Shown here: one piece after another, positions 8,196 to 16,296 of the stretch | Numbering within the stretch: the stretch's first letter is position 1 | Layout: every line of letters starts with the position of its first letter | Origin: Nocardioides nitrophenolicus | GTDB taxonomy: Bacteria; Actinomycetota; Actinomycetes; Propionibacteriales; Nocardioidaceae | Direction: 5' to 3' | Assembly (NCBI RefSeq): GCF_016907515.1 | Contig: NZ_JAFBBY010000001.1 | Location: 1,178,001-1,242,000, forward strand | Length of the DNA: 64,000 nucleotides | The notes under the pieces: generated by a model | The model's input: only the letters and a program-made list of their open reading frames with translations | What the model was told of the DNA's origin: nothing | The model's database searches: none | Made by a program: the position numbers and the translations under genes

Positions 8196-8836
8196 CCGGA
8201 GGCCGTGCGCACCTCGACGGACGCGATGTCGCCGGGAGCCACCGACGTCGCCATGGTGACGTGGACCTCCCGGCCCGGCTCGGTGCGCCAGGTGCCGGCC
8301 TGCTCGGTGTGGCCGTCGGCCGTCGTCACGACCAGCACGTACGACGCCGGCCCGCTCACCGGCCCCTCGTAGGTGCAGGTCAGGTCGATCCGCGTCCCCC
8401 ACCGGCGCTCGGTCAACGACACCCAGCCCGACGACCCGGTGCCGAGCGCGTCCATCCGCTGCGCGGCGGCGAGCCGGTCGCTCGGCGGCGGCGCGTCGTC
8501 GCCCAGGGTGGTGCCGATCCCGACCGCGAGGAGCAGGACCAGGACGGCGGCCGCCGCCACGACCGTGCCCAGCAGCGCCCGCCGGCGCCCCCGGTCCCGG
8601 CGGGCCCGCGCCACCATCGTCGGCAGCAGCGTCGCCGGGACCGGCTCGGCCGGCTGGAGCTGCTCGACGGTCTCCGCCTGCACCCGGCCCAGCAGACCGG
8701 GCAGGCCGGCGAGATCGCGCAGCGCGCGGGTGCACTCGGCACAGCCCGGCAGGTGCCGCTCGTACGCCGCCCGCTCCCCCGCCGCCAGCGCGCCGAGGAC
8801 GTAGACCCCGTCGAGGTGGGCGTACTCGCAGCTCAT
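8168..8836 (-). CDS. Anti-sigma factor with zinc-finger (ZAS/zf-HC2) domain
   Basis: 222 residues. The cytoplasmic N-terminus carries the ZAS motif H-x3-C-x2-C (His28, Cys32, Cys35 in HLPGCAECTRAL), the usual sigma-binding fold of redox-sensitive or membrane anti-sigma factors. One transmembrane helix follows around residues 85-110 (VVAAAAVLVLLLAVGIG). The exported C-terminal half resembles a RskA-type sensor domain. Its ATG overlaps the sigma gene stop (ATGA), so the pair is translationally coupled. Signal loss or proteolysis outside the membrane would release the sigma factor; the stimulus is not visible from sequence. Confidence 0.92.
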   Translation of the reverse strand: MSCEYAHLDGVYVLGALAAGERAAYERHLPGCAECTRALRDLAGLPGLLGRVQAETVEQLQPAEPVPATLLPTMVARARRDRGRRRALLGTVVAAAAVLVLLLAVGIGTTLGDDAPPPSDRLAAAQRMDALGTGSSGWVSLTERRWGTRIDLTCTYEGPVSGPASYVLVVTTADGHTEQAGTWRTEPGREVHVTMATSVAPGDIASVEVRTASGYSVLRLDE

Positions 8837-9345
8837 GACGCCACCCCCGTCTCCTCGAGGATGAGGCGCAGCGCGCGCAGGGCGTAGTGGGTGCGGGACT
8901 TCACGGTTCCTTCCGGGATGTCGAGGCGGCGGGCGGCCTCGGCCACCGACCTGCCGCGGTAGTAGCACTCGACGAGCACCGCGCGGTGGTCGTCGGAGAG
9001 CTGTCGCAACGCGTCGGCGACCACCCACGACAGCAGCAGCTCGTCGGTGCCGTCGTCGGTGGGCTCGCCCTGCGGTGGGTCGGCGGTCGCGAACTCCCGG
9101 GTCCCCCGTCGGGAGCGCCACTCGTCGATGACGATGTTGCGCGCGACCGTGAACAGCCAGGAGCGGACCGAGCCCCGGGACTCGGTGAGGACCGCGGCGT
9201 TGCGCCAAGCGCGCAGCATCGTCTCCTGCGCGACATCCTCCGCCCGGGCCCGGTCGTTGCCGGTCAGGTGCAGGCAGAAGCCCCACAGGGCAGCCGCGTG
9301 CTCGTCGTACAGCACCTGCATCGCCGTGGCCGGGTCCTCGCTCAT
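8833..9345 (-). CDS. ECF-type RNA polymerase sigma factor
   Basis: 170 residues with only regions 2 and 4. Region 2 includes GNDRARAEDVAQETMLRAWRN and SWLFTVARNIVIDEWRSRR, and region 4 contains SDDHRAVLVECYYRGRSV with the helix-turn-helix SVAEAARRLDIPEGTVKSR. The ATG at 9345 is preceded by GGGAGG, which favours it over longer upstream readings that would run antisense through the exonuclease gene. It directs RNA polymerase to a small regulon under control of the cotranslated anti-sigma factor. The arrangement resembles mycobacterial SigK/SigL-type pairs, but I would not assign a letter. Confidence 0.93.
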   Translation of the reverse strand: MSEDPATAMQVLYDEHAAALWGFCLHLTGNDRARAEDVAQETMLRAWRNAAVLTESRGSVRSWLFTVARNIVIDEWRSRRGTREFATADPPQGEPTDDGTDELLLSWVVADALRQLSDDHRAVLVECYYRGRSVAEAARRLDIPEGTVKSRTHYALRALRLILEETGVAS

Positions 9346-9417
9346 CCGCACCTCCCGGTCGGGAACACGACGGAACCGCCCACTCGGTTCAACTCCCTTG
9401 CAGACTAGGGTTGCCCG

Positions 9418-10200
9418 GTGCGACTGGCCACCTGGAACGTCAACTCCCTGCGCACGCGGATCGACCGCGTGGAAGCCTTCCTCGACCGGCACGAGATCGA
9501 CGTGCTCGCCGTCCAGGAGACCAAGGCCCGCGAGGAGCAGCTGCCGCTGATGGGCCTGCAGGCGCGCGGCTACGAGATCGCCGCGCACGGCCTCAACCAG
9601 TGGAACGGCGTGGCGATCTTCAGCCGGGTCGGGCTCGACGAGGTGTCCGTCGGCTTCCCCGACCAGCCCGGCTTCGGCGAGGCGCTCGAGGTCGAGGCGC
9701 GCGCGCTCGGGGCGACCTGTGGCGGGGTCCGGGTGTGGAGCCTGTACGTCCCCAACGGCCGCAAGCCCGACGACCCCCACTACGTCTACAAGCTCGACTG
9801 GCTGGCCCGGCTGCGCGCTGCCGCGTCGTCCTGGCTGGACGCGCCCACCGCGCTCGTGGGCGACTGGAACATCTGCCCGACCGACGACGACGTCTTCGAC
9901 GTGGCCCAGTTCAAGAACTCCACCCACGTCACCCCCGCCGAGCGCGCCGCCTTCCAGGCCTTCCTCGACGGTGGCTGGTCCGAGGTCACCCGCGCCCACG
10001 CCCCCGGCTACACCTACTGGGACTACTACCGCCAGCGCTTCGAGCGCGACCGTGGGCTCAAGATCGACTTCGTCCTCGGCTCGGACTCCTTCGCCGAGCG
10101 GGTCACCGGCGCCTTCATCGACCGCGAGGAGCGCGATCCCGCGGTGTTCGCCGGTGCGCCGTCCGACCACGCTCCGGTGGTCGTCGACCTCGCCGACTGA
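9418..10200 (+). CDS. xth: Exodeoxyribonuclease III (AP endonuclease)
   Basis: 260 residues, normal for the ExoIII family, which cleaves abasic sites and degrades duplex DNA 3' to 5' in base-excision repair. Active-site motifs are in order: TWNVNS (Asn7), VQETK (metal-binding Glu34), VPNGR, VGDWNICP (Asp/Asn pair) and the terminal PSDHAPVVVDL. The GTG at 9418 gives the expected N-terminus MRLATWNVNSL. It is transcribed away from the sigma/anti-sigma pair across a 72-bp gap and ends just before a palindromic repeat shared with the 62.9-kb region. Confidence 0.95.
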   Translation: MRLATWNVNSLRTRIDRVEAFLDRHEIDVLAVQETKAREEQLPLMGLQARGYEIAAHGLNQWNGVAIFSRVGLDEVSVGFPDQPGFGEALEVEARALGATCGGVRVWSLYVPNGRKPDDPHYVYKLDWLARLRAAASSWLDAPTALVGDWNICPTDDDVFDVAQFKNSTHVTPAERAAFQAFLDGGWSEVTRAHAPGYTYWDYYRQRFERDRGLKIDFVLGSDSFAERVTGAFIDREERDPAVFAGAPSDHAPVVVDLAD

Positions 10201-10219
10201 GCGCGGGTCGGGTTCTTCG

Positions 10220-10282
10220 CGTCGTATCTGACGAATGGGTCGTGATCTCGCCGAATTCACAGCCCATCCGTCAGATACGACG
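10220..10282. repeat. Palindromic dispersed repeat, copy 1; likely bidirectional terminator
   Basis: Two 20-nt arms, at 10220-10239 and 10263-10282, are complementary except for one position and enclose a 23-nt loop. They lie between the convergent xth and nagB genes. The arm core TATCTGACGAATGGG matches a second element at 62945-63010, including the loop segment with CACAG next to the right arm. Position and symmetry suit a terminator, and the second related copy indicates a dispersed repeat family. Confidence 0.75.
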
Positions 10283-10287
10283 TGCCC

Positions 10288-11070
10288 TCACAGCCCCTGC
10301 CAGGCCGGCTTCGCGGCGTACACCTCGCGGTAGTGGTCCCGCCGCTCCAGCCCGGCCGCGGCCGACGGGTCGCACAGCACCGTGACGTGGGGGTGCAGCT
10401 GGAGCACCGACGCCGGGCACGAGGCGGTGAGCGGACCCTCGACGGCGGCGGCGAGAGCGGCGGCCTTGCCGGGGCCGGTGGCGAGGAGCAGCAGGTGCCG
10501 GGAGCGCAGGATGGTGCCGAGGCCCTGGGTGAGGACGTGCCGCGGGACCTCGTCGAGCGAGCCGAAGAAGCGGGCGTTGTCGCGCCGGGTCTCCTCGGTG
10601 AGGGTCTTGAGCCGGGTCAGCGAGGCGAGTGAGGAGCCCGGCTCGTTGAAGGCGAGGTGGCCGTCGGAGCCGATCCCCAGCACCTGGACGTCGACGCCCC
10701 CGGCCGCGCGCAGCGCCGCCTCGTAGCGCTCCCCCGCGGTCGGCAGCCCCGCCGGGTCCGGGTCGGGGCCGTGCACCCGGTCGGCCGGGATGCCGAGCGG
10801 GTCGGTGAGCTCGCGGGCGATGGTGGCGCGATAGCTCTCGGGGTGACCGGCCGGCAGGCCGACGTACTCGTCGAGCGTGAAGCACCGCACCCCGTCGTAC
10901 GACGGCCCGATGCCGTCGAGGTGTCGCCCGATCAGCTCGCGGTAGGTCGGCAGCGGGGTCGAGCCGGTCGCCAGGCCCAGCACGCCGGCCCCGCCACGCA
11001 CGGCGGCCTCGACGACGTCGGCCCCCAGCCGGGCGACCTCCTCCACCGATGCCAGCGGGACGACCTCCAT
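10288..11070 (-). CDS. nagB: Glucosamine-6-phosphate deaminase
   Basis: 260 residues matching the NagB family, which converts glucosamine-6-phosphate to fructose-6-phosphate and ammonia. Visible signatures are GLATGSTPLPTYREL near residue 33, the active-site region VRCFTLDEYVGLP, then LGIGSDGHLAFNEPGSSL and the catalytic stretch ending in LTQGLGTILRSRHLLLLATG. It is the last gene of the amino-sugar operon. Its ATG overlaps the nagA stop by one base (TGATG), so translation is probably coupled. It feeds the products of NagA into glycolysis. Confidence 0.95.
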   Translation of the reverse strand: MEVVPLASVEEVARLGADVVEAAVRGGAGVLGLATGSTPLPTYRELIGRHLDGIGPSYDGVRCFTLDEYVGLPAGHPESYRATIARELTDPLGIPADRVHGPDPDPAGLPTAGERYEAALRAAGGVDVQVLGIGSDGHLAFNEPGSSLASLTRLKTLTEETRRDNARFFGSLDEVPRHVLTQGLGTILRSRHLLLLATGPGKAAALAAAVEGPLTASCPASVLQLHPHVTVLCDPSAAAGLERRDHYREVYAAKPAWQGL

Positions 11071-12182
11071 CAGCGCTCCTCCAGGCTTCCGTGCACCAGC
11101 CGGCCGCCCACCACCGTGGCGACCACGTCCAGGTCGGCGTCGACCACGGTGAGGTCGCCGCGCGCGCCCGGGGCCAGCCGGCCCCGCGCGGCGTCGCCGA
11201 GCAGGTCAGCGGCGACCGAGGTGCAGCAGCCGACGACCTCGTCCAGCGACCAGCCGGTCGCCGCCCGCAGCATCCGCAGGCACTCCGGGAGCGAGGCGGC
11301 CGAGCCGGCGAGGGTGCCGTCCTCGAGCCGCACCGTCCCCTCTCGTACGACGACCGCCTGGTCCCCCAGCCGCGACGGCCCGTCGGGCATGCCGAGCGCG
11401 GCGGTGCAGTCGGTGACGGCGAGCAGCCGGGACGGGCCGAGGGCGCGCGCCCAGGCGGCGAGGGTGGTCGGGTGCAGGTGGTGGCCGTCCGCGATCACGC
11501 CCGCGACCAGCCGCGGGTCCGCCAGCGCCGCCCCGACCGGTCCCGGCGCGCGCCCGGCGAGGGCGGGCATCGCGTTGCCGAGATGGGTGACGGCTCGCGC
11601 ACCGCGGTCGACGGCCGCAGCCACCTGCTCGGCGCTCGCCTCGGTGTGACCGACCGCCACGACCACGCCCGCGGAGACCAGGGTCGAGACCACGTCGAGG
11701 GCGCCCGGCAGCTCCGGCGCGACGGTCACCAGGGCCACCCCCGCCTCCCACGACCAGCCGGCGACCAGCTCGGCGGACGGAGGCACCAGCCACGCCGGAG
11801 GGTGCGCGCCCTTGCGGGCGGGCGCGATCATCGGCCCCTCGAAGTGCAGCCCCAGCGGTCGGGCGCCGGCCCAGCCCACGGGCGGACCGGCGGCCAGCGT
11901 CTCCATCGCGACGGCCCGAGCCGCCGGCGAGGAGGTGATGATCGTCGGCAGGAAGGCGGTGACGCCGTAAGCCGGCAGCGCCGCCGCGACCTCCCACAGC
12001 CGGGCGGGCTCGCGGGTCAGGTCGATCCCGGCCGCGCCGTTGACCTGGAGGTCGATCAGCCCGGGCAGGACGGTCAGCCCGCTCGCGTCGTACACCGGAC
12101 CTCCGGCCCCACCGTCGACCACCACTCCGGCGGAGATCGCCACGTCGACCGATCCACCGACCACCCGCAGCGAGCCGGTCAC
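11070..12182 (-). CDS. nagA: N-acetylglucosamine-6-phosphate deacetylase
   Basis: 370 residues of the amidohydrolase superfamily; removes acetate from GlcNAc-6-phosphate. The N-terminus has VLPGLIDLQVNGAAGID, then the metal-site segment LGLHFEGPMIAP, VAVGHTEAS, THLGNAMPAL, ADGHHLHP and the catalytic aspartate in LLAVTDCTAALG. The GTG start at 12182 overlaps the ROK kinase stop by 4 bp (GTGA). It is located between the sugar kinase, which makes its substrate, and nagB, which uses its product. This completes an intracellular GlcNAc pathway. Confidence 0.95.
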   Translation of the reverse strand: MTGSLRVVGGSVDVAISAGVVVDGGAGGPVYDASGLTVLPGLIDLQVNGAAGIDLTREPARLWEVAAALPAYGVTAFLPTIITSSPAARAVAMETLAAGPPVGWAGARPLGLHFEGPMIAPARKGAHPPAWLVPPSAELVAGWSWEAGVALVTVAPELPGALDVVSTLVSAGVVVAVGHTEASAEQVAAAVDRGARAVTHLGNAMPALAGRAPGPVGAALADPRLVAGVIADGHHLHPTTLAAWARALGPSRLLAVTDCTAALGMPDGPSRLGDQAVVVREGTVRLEDGTLAGSAASLPECLRMLRAATGWSLDEVVGCCTSVAADLLGDAARGRLAPGARGDLTVVDADLDVVATVVGGRLVHGSLEER

Positions 12183-13078
12183 GACGCCCCCAGCAGGGCG
12201 GCGCCGAACGCGGCGACCGGACGGTCCGACGGCGCGAGCCGCAGCCGGCCGGGCAGGTCGAGCGAGCGCAGGAAGGGCGACGCGGCGGCCTGCTCGGCCA
12301 GCGCGTGCGCCACCGCGACCCGCAGCCGCTCCCCGACCTGCGCCACCCCGCCGCCGAGCACGACGACCGCCGGGTCGACGGTCAGCGCCACCAGTCGTAC
12401 GGCGTCCGCGACCCGCGCCGCGAACCGGTCCCGCGCCACCACCGCCTCGGCCGAGCCGGCCGCGGCCGCGTCGAAGAGGGCCTGCGCCGCCGGCCGTCCG
12501 CCGCCGGGCCAGAGCGCGGCGAGTGCCGACCCGGACGCGACCGTCTCGAGGCAGCCGACCTGTCCGCACTCGCACCGCGGCCCGGCCGGGTCGACCGGGA
12601 TGTGCCCGATCTCGCCGGCGGCGTTGCGCGAGCCGCGCCGCAGCGAGCCGTCGAGGACGAGCGCGGCCGCGAGGCCGGTGCCGAGGCTCAGGTAGCCCAG
12701 GTCCCGCTCCTCCAGCAGGGTCGCCGCCCCAAGCGCCGCCGCGTTGGCGTCGTTGTCGAGCACCACCCGGGCGCCGGTGGCGGCGCCCAGCCGCTCGCCG
12801 AACGGGTAGCCGTCGGCCACGCCCAGGTTCACGGCGTGCCGCACCGTGCCGTGCTCGATGTCCACGAGGCCCGGGATCCCGACGCCGACGACGCCGGACC
12901 CGGCTCCGCCGGCCGCGGCCCGGAGCTTCTCGACCACCTCGGCGGCCGCCGTAACCACCTGGTCGCCGCCGGTGGGGCTGGTGACCCGCACCGACGCGAG
13001 CACCTCACCCTCCGCCGACGCCACGACCCCGAGGATCTTGGTCGCACCGATGTCCAGTCCCATGAGCACGCCGCTCAC
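12179..13078 (-). CDS. ROK-family sugar kinase, probably N-acetylglucosamine kinase
   Basis: 299 residues with the ROK fold. The phosphate loop is LMGLDIGATKILGVV at the N-terminus, and the zinc-binding cluster CECGQVGCLETVASG follows AAGEIGHIPV. No DNA-binding domain is present, so it is a kinase rather than a repressor. A GTG at 13078 forms a GTGA overlap with the GH3 gene; an ATG at 13063 is the alternative start. It lies between the intracellular GH3 enzyme, which would release free GlcNAc, and nagA, which needs GlcNAc-6-phosphate. Glucokinase activity cannot be excluded from sequence alone. Confidence 0.88.
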   Translation of the reverse strand: MSGVLMGLDIGATKILGVVASAEGEVLASVRVTSPTGGDQVVTAAAEVVEKLRAAAGGAGSGVVGVGIPGLVDIEHGTVRHAVNLGVADGYPFGERLGAATGARVVLDNDANAAALGAATLLEERDLGYLSLGTGLAAALVLDGSLRRGSRNAAGEIGHIPVDPAGPRCECGQVGCLETVASGSALAALWPGGGRPAAQALFDAAAAGSAEAVVARDRFAARVADAVRLVALTVDPAVVVLGGGVAQVGERLRVAVAHALAEQAAASPFLRSLDLPGRLRLAPSDRPVAAFGAALLGAS

Positions 13079-14478
13079 CTGTCGAGCCCCGCTTCCGTCA
13101 GGAGTTCCTCGACCGCCGCGATCGACGGCTGCCCGTTGCCCCGGGTGCAGATCCGCGCGTGCGGCGCGTGCGCCCAGCCGGTCCGCGGGCCGGGCCAGCC
13201 CCACTCGACGACGACCAGCGGACCCGGATGCGCGGCCAGCGCCGCGCCCACCTCGGGCCGGCGGTGCGCGTCCCGGACCTGTACGACGACCGACCCGGTC
13301 GGCAGCGCCGCCCCCGCCGCCACCGTCTCGTCGGGCGCGAGCCCCCAGCGCCCGGCGCCCACCGCGATGTTCGCCTCGGTCGCCACGCTCACGACCCGGG
13401 CGCCGGTCAGGTCCGGCAGCACCCCCTCGACCACGCAGGCCCGCCGGGCCGCCGCCACCAGCGTGCCGGGTGCCGGAAGCGCTCCGGGCCGGCCGGCTCC
13501 GCGCCGGATCCGCCCGGCGCGGGCGGCCGCCTCGACCAGGCGGACGAGCGGCAGCCGTCCCGTCGCGACGGCCGCGACCACCGCCGCCTGGACCTCCCGG
13601 ACCAGCGCGGCGGGCTTGTCGGGCCCGATGCAGAGCAGGTCGCAGCCCGCGACGAGGGCGAGCACCGCGGCCTCGGGGATCCCCCGGTCGGCCGAGGCCC
13701 CCGCCATGTCGAGGGCGTCGCTGACGACCGCGCCGTCGTACCCCAGCTCGGTGCGCAGCAGCGCCAGCACCGGCGCCGACAACGTCGCCGGGAGCGAGGG
13801 GTCCACCGCGGGAACCAGGATGTGGGACGTCATCACCGCCGCGGCGCCGGCCCGGACGGCGGCCGCGAAGGGCGTCAGCTCGCGTCCCCGCACGACCGAG
13901 GCGTCGGCGGCGAGGACCGGCAGCGTCAGGTGGCTGTCCTGGCCGGTGTCGCCGTGCCCGGGGAAGTGCTTGACGCACGCCGCGACCCCGGCCGCCTGCA
14001 GCCCGGACACCCACGCGGCGACGTGCCGGGCCACCAGTGCGGGGTCCACGCCGAAGCTGCGGGTGCCGATCACCGGGTTGTCGGGGTTGCTGTTGACGTC
14101 GGCGACCGGGCCGAGGTCGAGGTCGATCCCGACCGACGCGAGCTCCGACCCCACCGCGAGGCCGACCGAGCGGGTCAGCTCGACCGAGTCGACCGCGCCC
14201 AGGACCGCCGCTCCCGGCACCGGGCTCGCCGTACGCGCGTGCAGGCGGGTGACGTCGCCGCCCTCCTCGTCGGTGGCGACCAGCGCCGCGGGCCGGCAGT
14301 CCCGGATCTCGCGCACCAGGGCGGCGACGTCGGACGGCGTACCGGTCAGGTTGGACCCGAACAGGCAGATCCCGCCCAGCCCCTCCTCCAGCAGCGCCGC
14401 CCACTCCTCGGGCAGCGCCGGACCGGCGAAGGAGGCCAGCTGCACCTCGAGCGCGAGCCGTTCGATGCCGGCGCTCAT
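13075..14478 (-). CDS. Glycoside hydrolase family 3, intracellular beta-N-acetylglucosaminidase (NagZ-like)
   Basis: 467 residues. The N-terminal TIM barrel has the NagZ-type loop KHFPGHGDTGQDSH around residue 170, whose Asp-His dyad serves as acid/base in NagZ enzymes. The nucleophile aspartate is in GAVVSDALDMAGAS. The extra 130 residues after the barrel suggest an additional small C-terminal domain. No signal peptide is seen, so it acts on imported oligosaccharides such as chitobiose or muropeptide fragments. Its ATG overlaps the permease stop (ATGA), placing it in the same transcript as the transporter. Confidence 0.88.
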   Translation of the reverse strand: MSAGIERLALEVQLASFAGPALPEEWAALLEEGLGGICLFGSNLTGTPSDVAALVREIRDCRPAALVATDEEGGDVTRLHARTASPVPGAAVLGAVDSVELTRSVGLAVGSELASVGIDLDLGPVADVNSNPDNPVIGTRSFGVDPALVARHVAAWVSGLQAAGVAACVKHFPGHGDTGQDSHLTLPVLAADASVVRGRELTPFAAAVRAGAAAVMTSHILVPAVDPSLPATLSAPVLALLRTELGYDGAVVSDALDMAGASADRGIPEAAVLALVAGCDLLCIGPDKPAALVREVQAAVVAAVATGRLPLVRLVEAAARAGRIRRGAGRPGALPAPGTLVAAARRACVVEGVLPDLTGARVVSVATEANIAVGAGRWGLAPDETVAAGAALPTGSVVVQVRDAHRRPEVGAALAAHPGPLVVVEWGWPGPRTGWAHAPHARICTRGNGQPSIAAVEELLTEAGLDR

Positions 14479-15317
14479 CCCTTCACCGCGCCCGCGGTCA
14501 GGCCGGTCACCATCCGGCGCTGGACGAGCAGGAAGAACACGATGACCGGGATCGTGATCAGCGTGGAGGACGCCATGATGGCGCCCCAGTCCACGCCGCG
14601 GCTGCGCGAGTCGGTGAACGCCACCAGCCACACCGGCAGCGTCTTGCTGCCGGGGTCGGTCATCACGACGACGGCGAGGGTGAACTCGTTCCAGGCCTGG
14701 ATGAAGCCGAAGACACCGGTGGCGACCAGGCCCGGCGCGAGCAGCGGCAGCGTGACCCGGAAGAACGCACCCGTCCGCGAGCAGCCGTCTATCATCGCGG
14801 CCTCCTCGAGCTCGCGCGGCACGCCGTCGACGAAGCCCCGCAGGGTCCACACGGTGAACGGCAGCACGCCGGCGACGTACACCAGGGTCAGGCCGACGAC
14901 CGAGTTGAGCAGGCCCATGCCGTCGAGCATCTTGTACTGGCTGATGAACAGCGCCTCGGCCGGGATCATCTGGATGAGGAGCAGGGTGAGGATGAAGGTA
15001 CGCCGGCCGCGGAACCGGAACCGGCTGACCGCGACCGCTGCCAGGAAGGCGAACAGGATCGCCACCGCGACGGTCAGCAGGGTGACGCTCAGGCTGGTCA
15101 TCATCGCGTCACCGAAGCCGTCGTCGCCGAGCACCTTGCGGTAGTTGGCGAGGGTGCCGTGCCAGGGGACCAGCACCGGGTCCTCGCCCTTGATCCGGTT
15201 GCGCGGCAGGAACGAGCGGCTGACCATCCAGTAGACCGGGAAGACGCAGGCCAGCAGCACCAGGACGCCGACCAGGTCGGCGCCGATCCGCACCGCGGTG
15301 GGCGTACGACGGGCCAT
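14475..15317 (-). CDS. Carbohydrate ABC transporter permease (MalG/NagG type)
   Basis: 280 residues with six predicted membrane helices. The MetI-like coupling loop reads RELEEAAMIDGCSRTGAFF, with the EAA motif that docks to the ATPase. The N-terminal segment VGVLVLLACVFPVYWMVSRS is typical of the second CUT1 permease. Start and stop codons overlap the neighbours on both sides (TGATG upstream, ATGA downstream). It pairs with the next permease and the upstream binding lipoprotein to import an amino sugar or its oligomers. Confidence 0.92.
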   Translation of the reverse strand: MARRTPTAVRIGADLVGVLVLLACVFPVYWMVSRSFLPRNRIKGEDPVLVPWHGTLANYRKVLGDDGFGDAMMTSLSVTLLTVAVAILFAFLAAVAVSRFRFRGRRTFILTLLLIQMIPAEALFISQYKMLDGMGLLNSVVGLTLVYVAGVLPFTVWTLRGFVDGVPRELEEAAMIDGCSRTGAFFRVTLPLLAPGLVATGVFGFIQAWNEFTLAVVVMTDPGSKTLPVWLVAFTDSRSRGVDWGAIMASSTLITIPVIVFFLLVQRRMVTGLTAGAVKG

Positions 15318-16216
15318 CAGTCCTCCTCCTGCTTGATCATCAGCCGGACGTACGGCGCGGTGAGCACCACGGTCAGCGCGAGCATGAACATCGCCGCCGC
15401 CGCGGCGGTGCCGAAGTCTCCGCCCTTGATGCCGAGCGTGTAGATGTAGGTGCCGAGCAGGTTGGTGTCGCCGCTGACCCCGCCCGCCTTCTGGAGCGTG
15501 TAGATCTGGGTGAACACCCGCAGGTCCCAGATCACCTGCAGCAGCACGACCACCAGCAGCACCGGCCGGATCGCCGGCAGCACGACGTGCACGAAGCGCT
15601 GCCACGGCGACGCGCCGTCGATCTCGGCCGCCTCCATCACGTCCTCGGGAACCTGGGTCAGTGCGGCGTACATCGTGAACACGACGAAGGGCACGCTCAT
15701 CCAGACCACGACCACCGTCGCCACGAAGAAGAACGACCACGGATCCAGCAGCCAGCCGTGTCCCTCGAAGTCGCCGCCCGCCTTGGTGAGCAGCCAGTTG
15801 ACCACGCCGTACTCGGTGTCGAAGAGGAACTGCCACACCGTCATCGCCGCGACGACCGGCATCGCCCACGCGAGCAGCAGCCCGCACTGCGCGAGGATCC
15901 GCACCGGCCGGCTCATCCGTGCCATCAGCAGCGCCAGGCCCAGGCCGATCCCGAAGGTCAGGGCGGCGTTGACGAAGCAGAACGCGATGGTGCGGAGCAC
16001 CACGACCCACAGCTCGCGGTCGGTGAGCAGGTCGCGGTAGTTGCCGAGCCCGTTCCACGACGGCGGCCGGCCGAACTGCTGGGCCAGCCCGAACTCCTGC
16101 AGCGACAGCACCACCTGGCGCACCAGCGGGTAGCCGAGCGCCAGCGCGAGCAGGGCGACGGCCGGGAGCACGAGGCCGAGCGGCAGGTTCGTACGACGGG
16201 CGGCGGGGCGGGGCAC
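15317..16216 (-). CDS. Carbohydrate ABC transporter permease (MalF/NagF type)
   Basis: About 299 residues with six membrane helices and the EAA loop VPEDVMEAAEIDGASPWQRF. The frame is open far upstream through the binding-protein gene, but a GTG at 16216 is the best start. It follows a GAGAGGAG site by 4 nt and gives VPRPAARRTNLPLGLVLPAV before the first helix. A CTG at 16300 overlapping the binding-protein stop is an alternative that would add an odd Pro-rich leader. It is the first permease of the CUT1-type importer. Confidence 0.88.
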   Translation of the reverse strand: MPRPAARRTNLPLGLVLPAVALLALALGYPLVRQVVLSLQEFGLAQQFGRPPSWNGLGNYRDLLTDRELWVVVLRTIAFCFVNAALTFGIGLGLALLMARMSRPVRILAQCGLLLAWAMPVVAAMTVWQFLFDTEYGVVNWLLTKAGGDFEGHGWLLDPWSFFFVATVVVVWMSVPFVVFTMYAALTQVPEDVMEAAEIDGASPWQRFVHVVLPAIRPVLLVVVLLQVIWDLRVFTQIYTLQKAGGVSGDTNLLGTYIYTLGIKGGDFGTAAAAAMFMLALTVVLTAPYVRLMIKQEED

Positions 16217-16296
16217 GACGCTCCTCTCGGGGGCAGGGGCGGGCGGCACGGTATCCGGCCGGCTGGGGGCCGGCCGGACACCGTCGATGATGGTCC

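Noticed and set aside
8833..10260. 475-residue extended sigma factor
   Set aside because: The extension would run antisense through the exonuclease gene. The ATG at 9345 with GGGAGG gives a standard ECF length.
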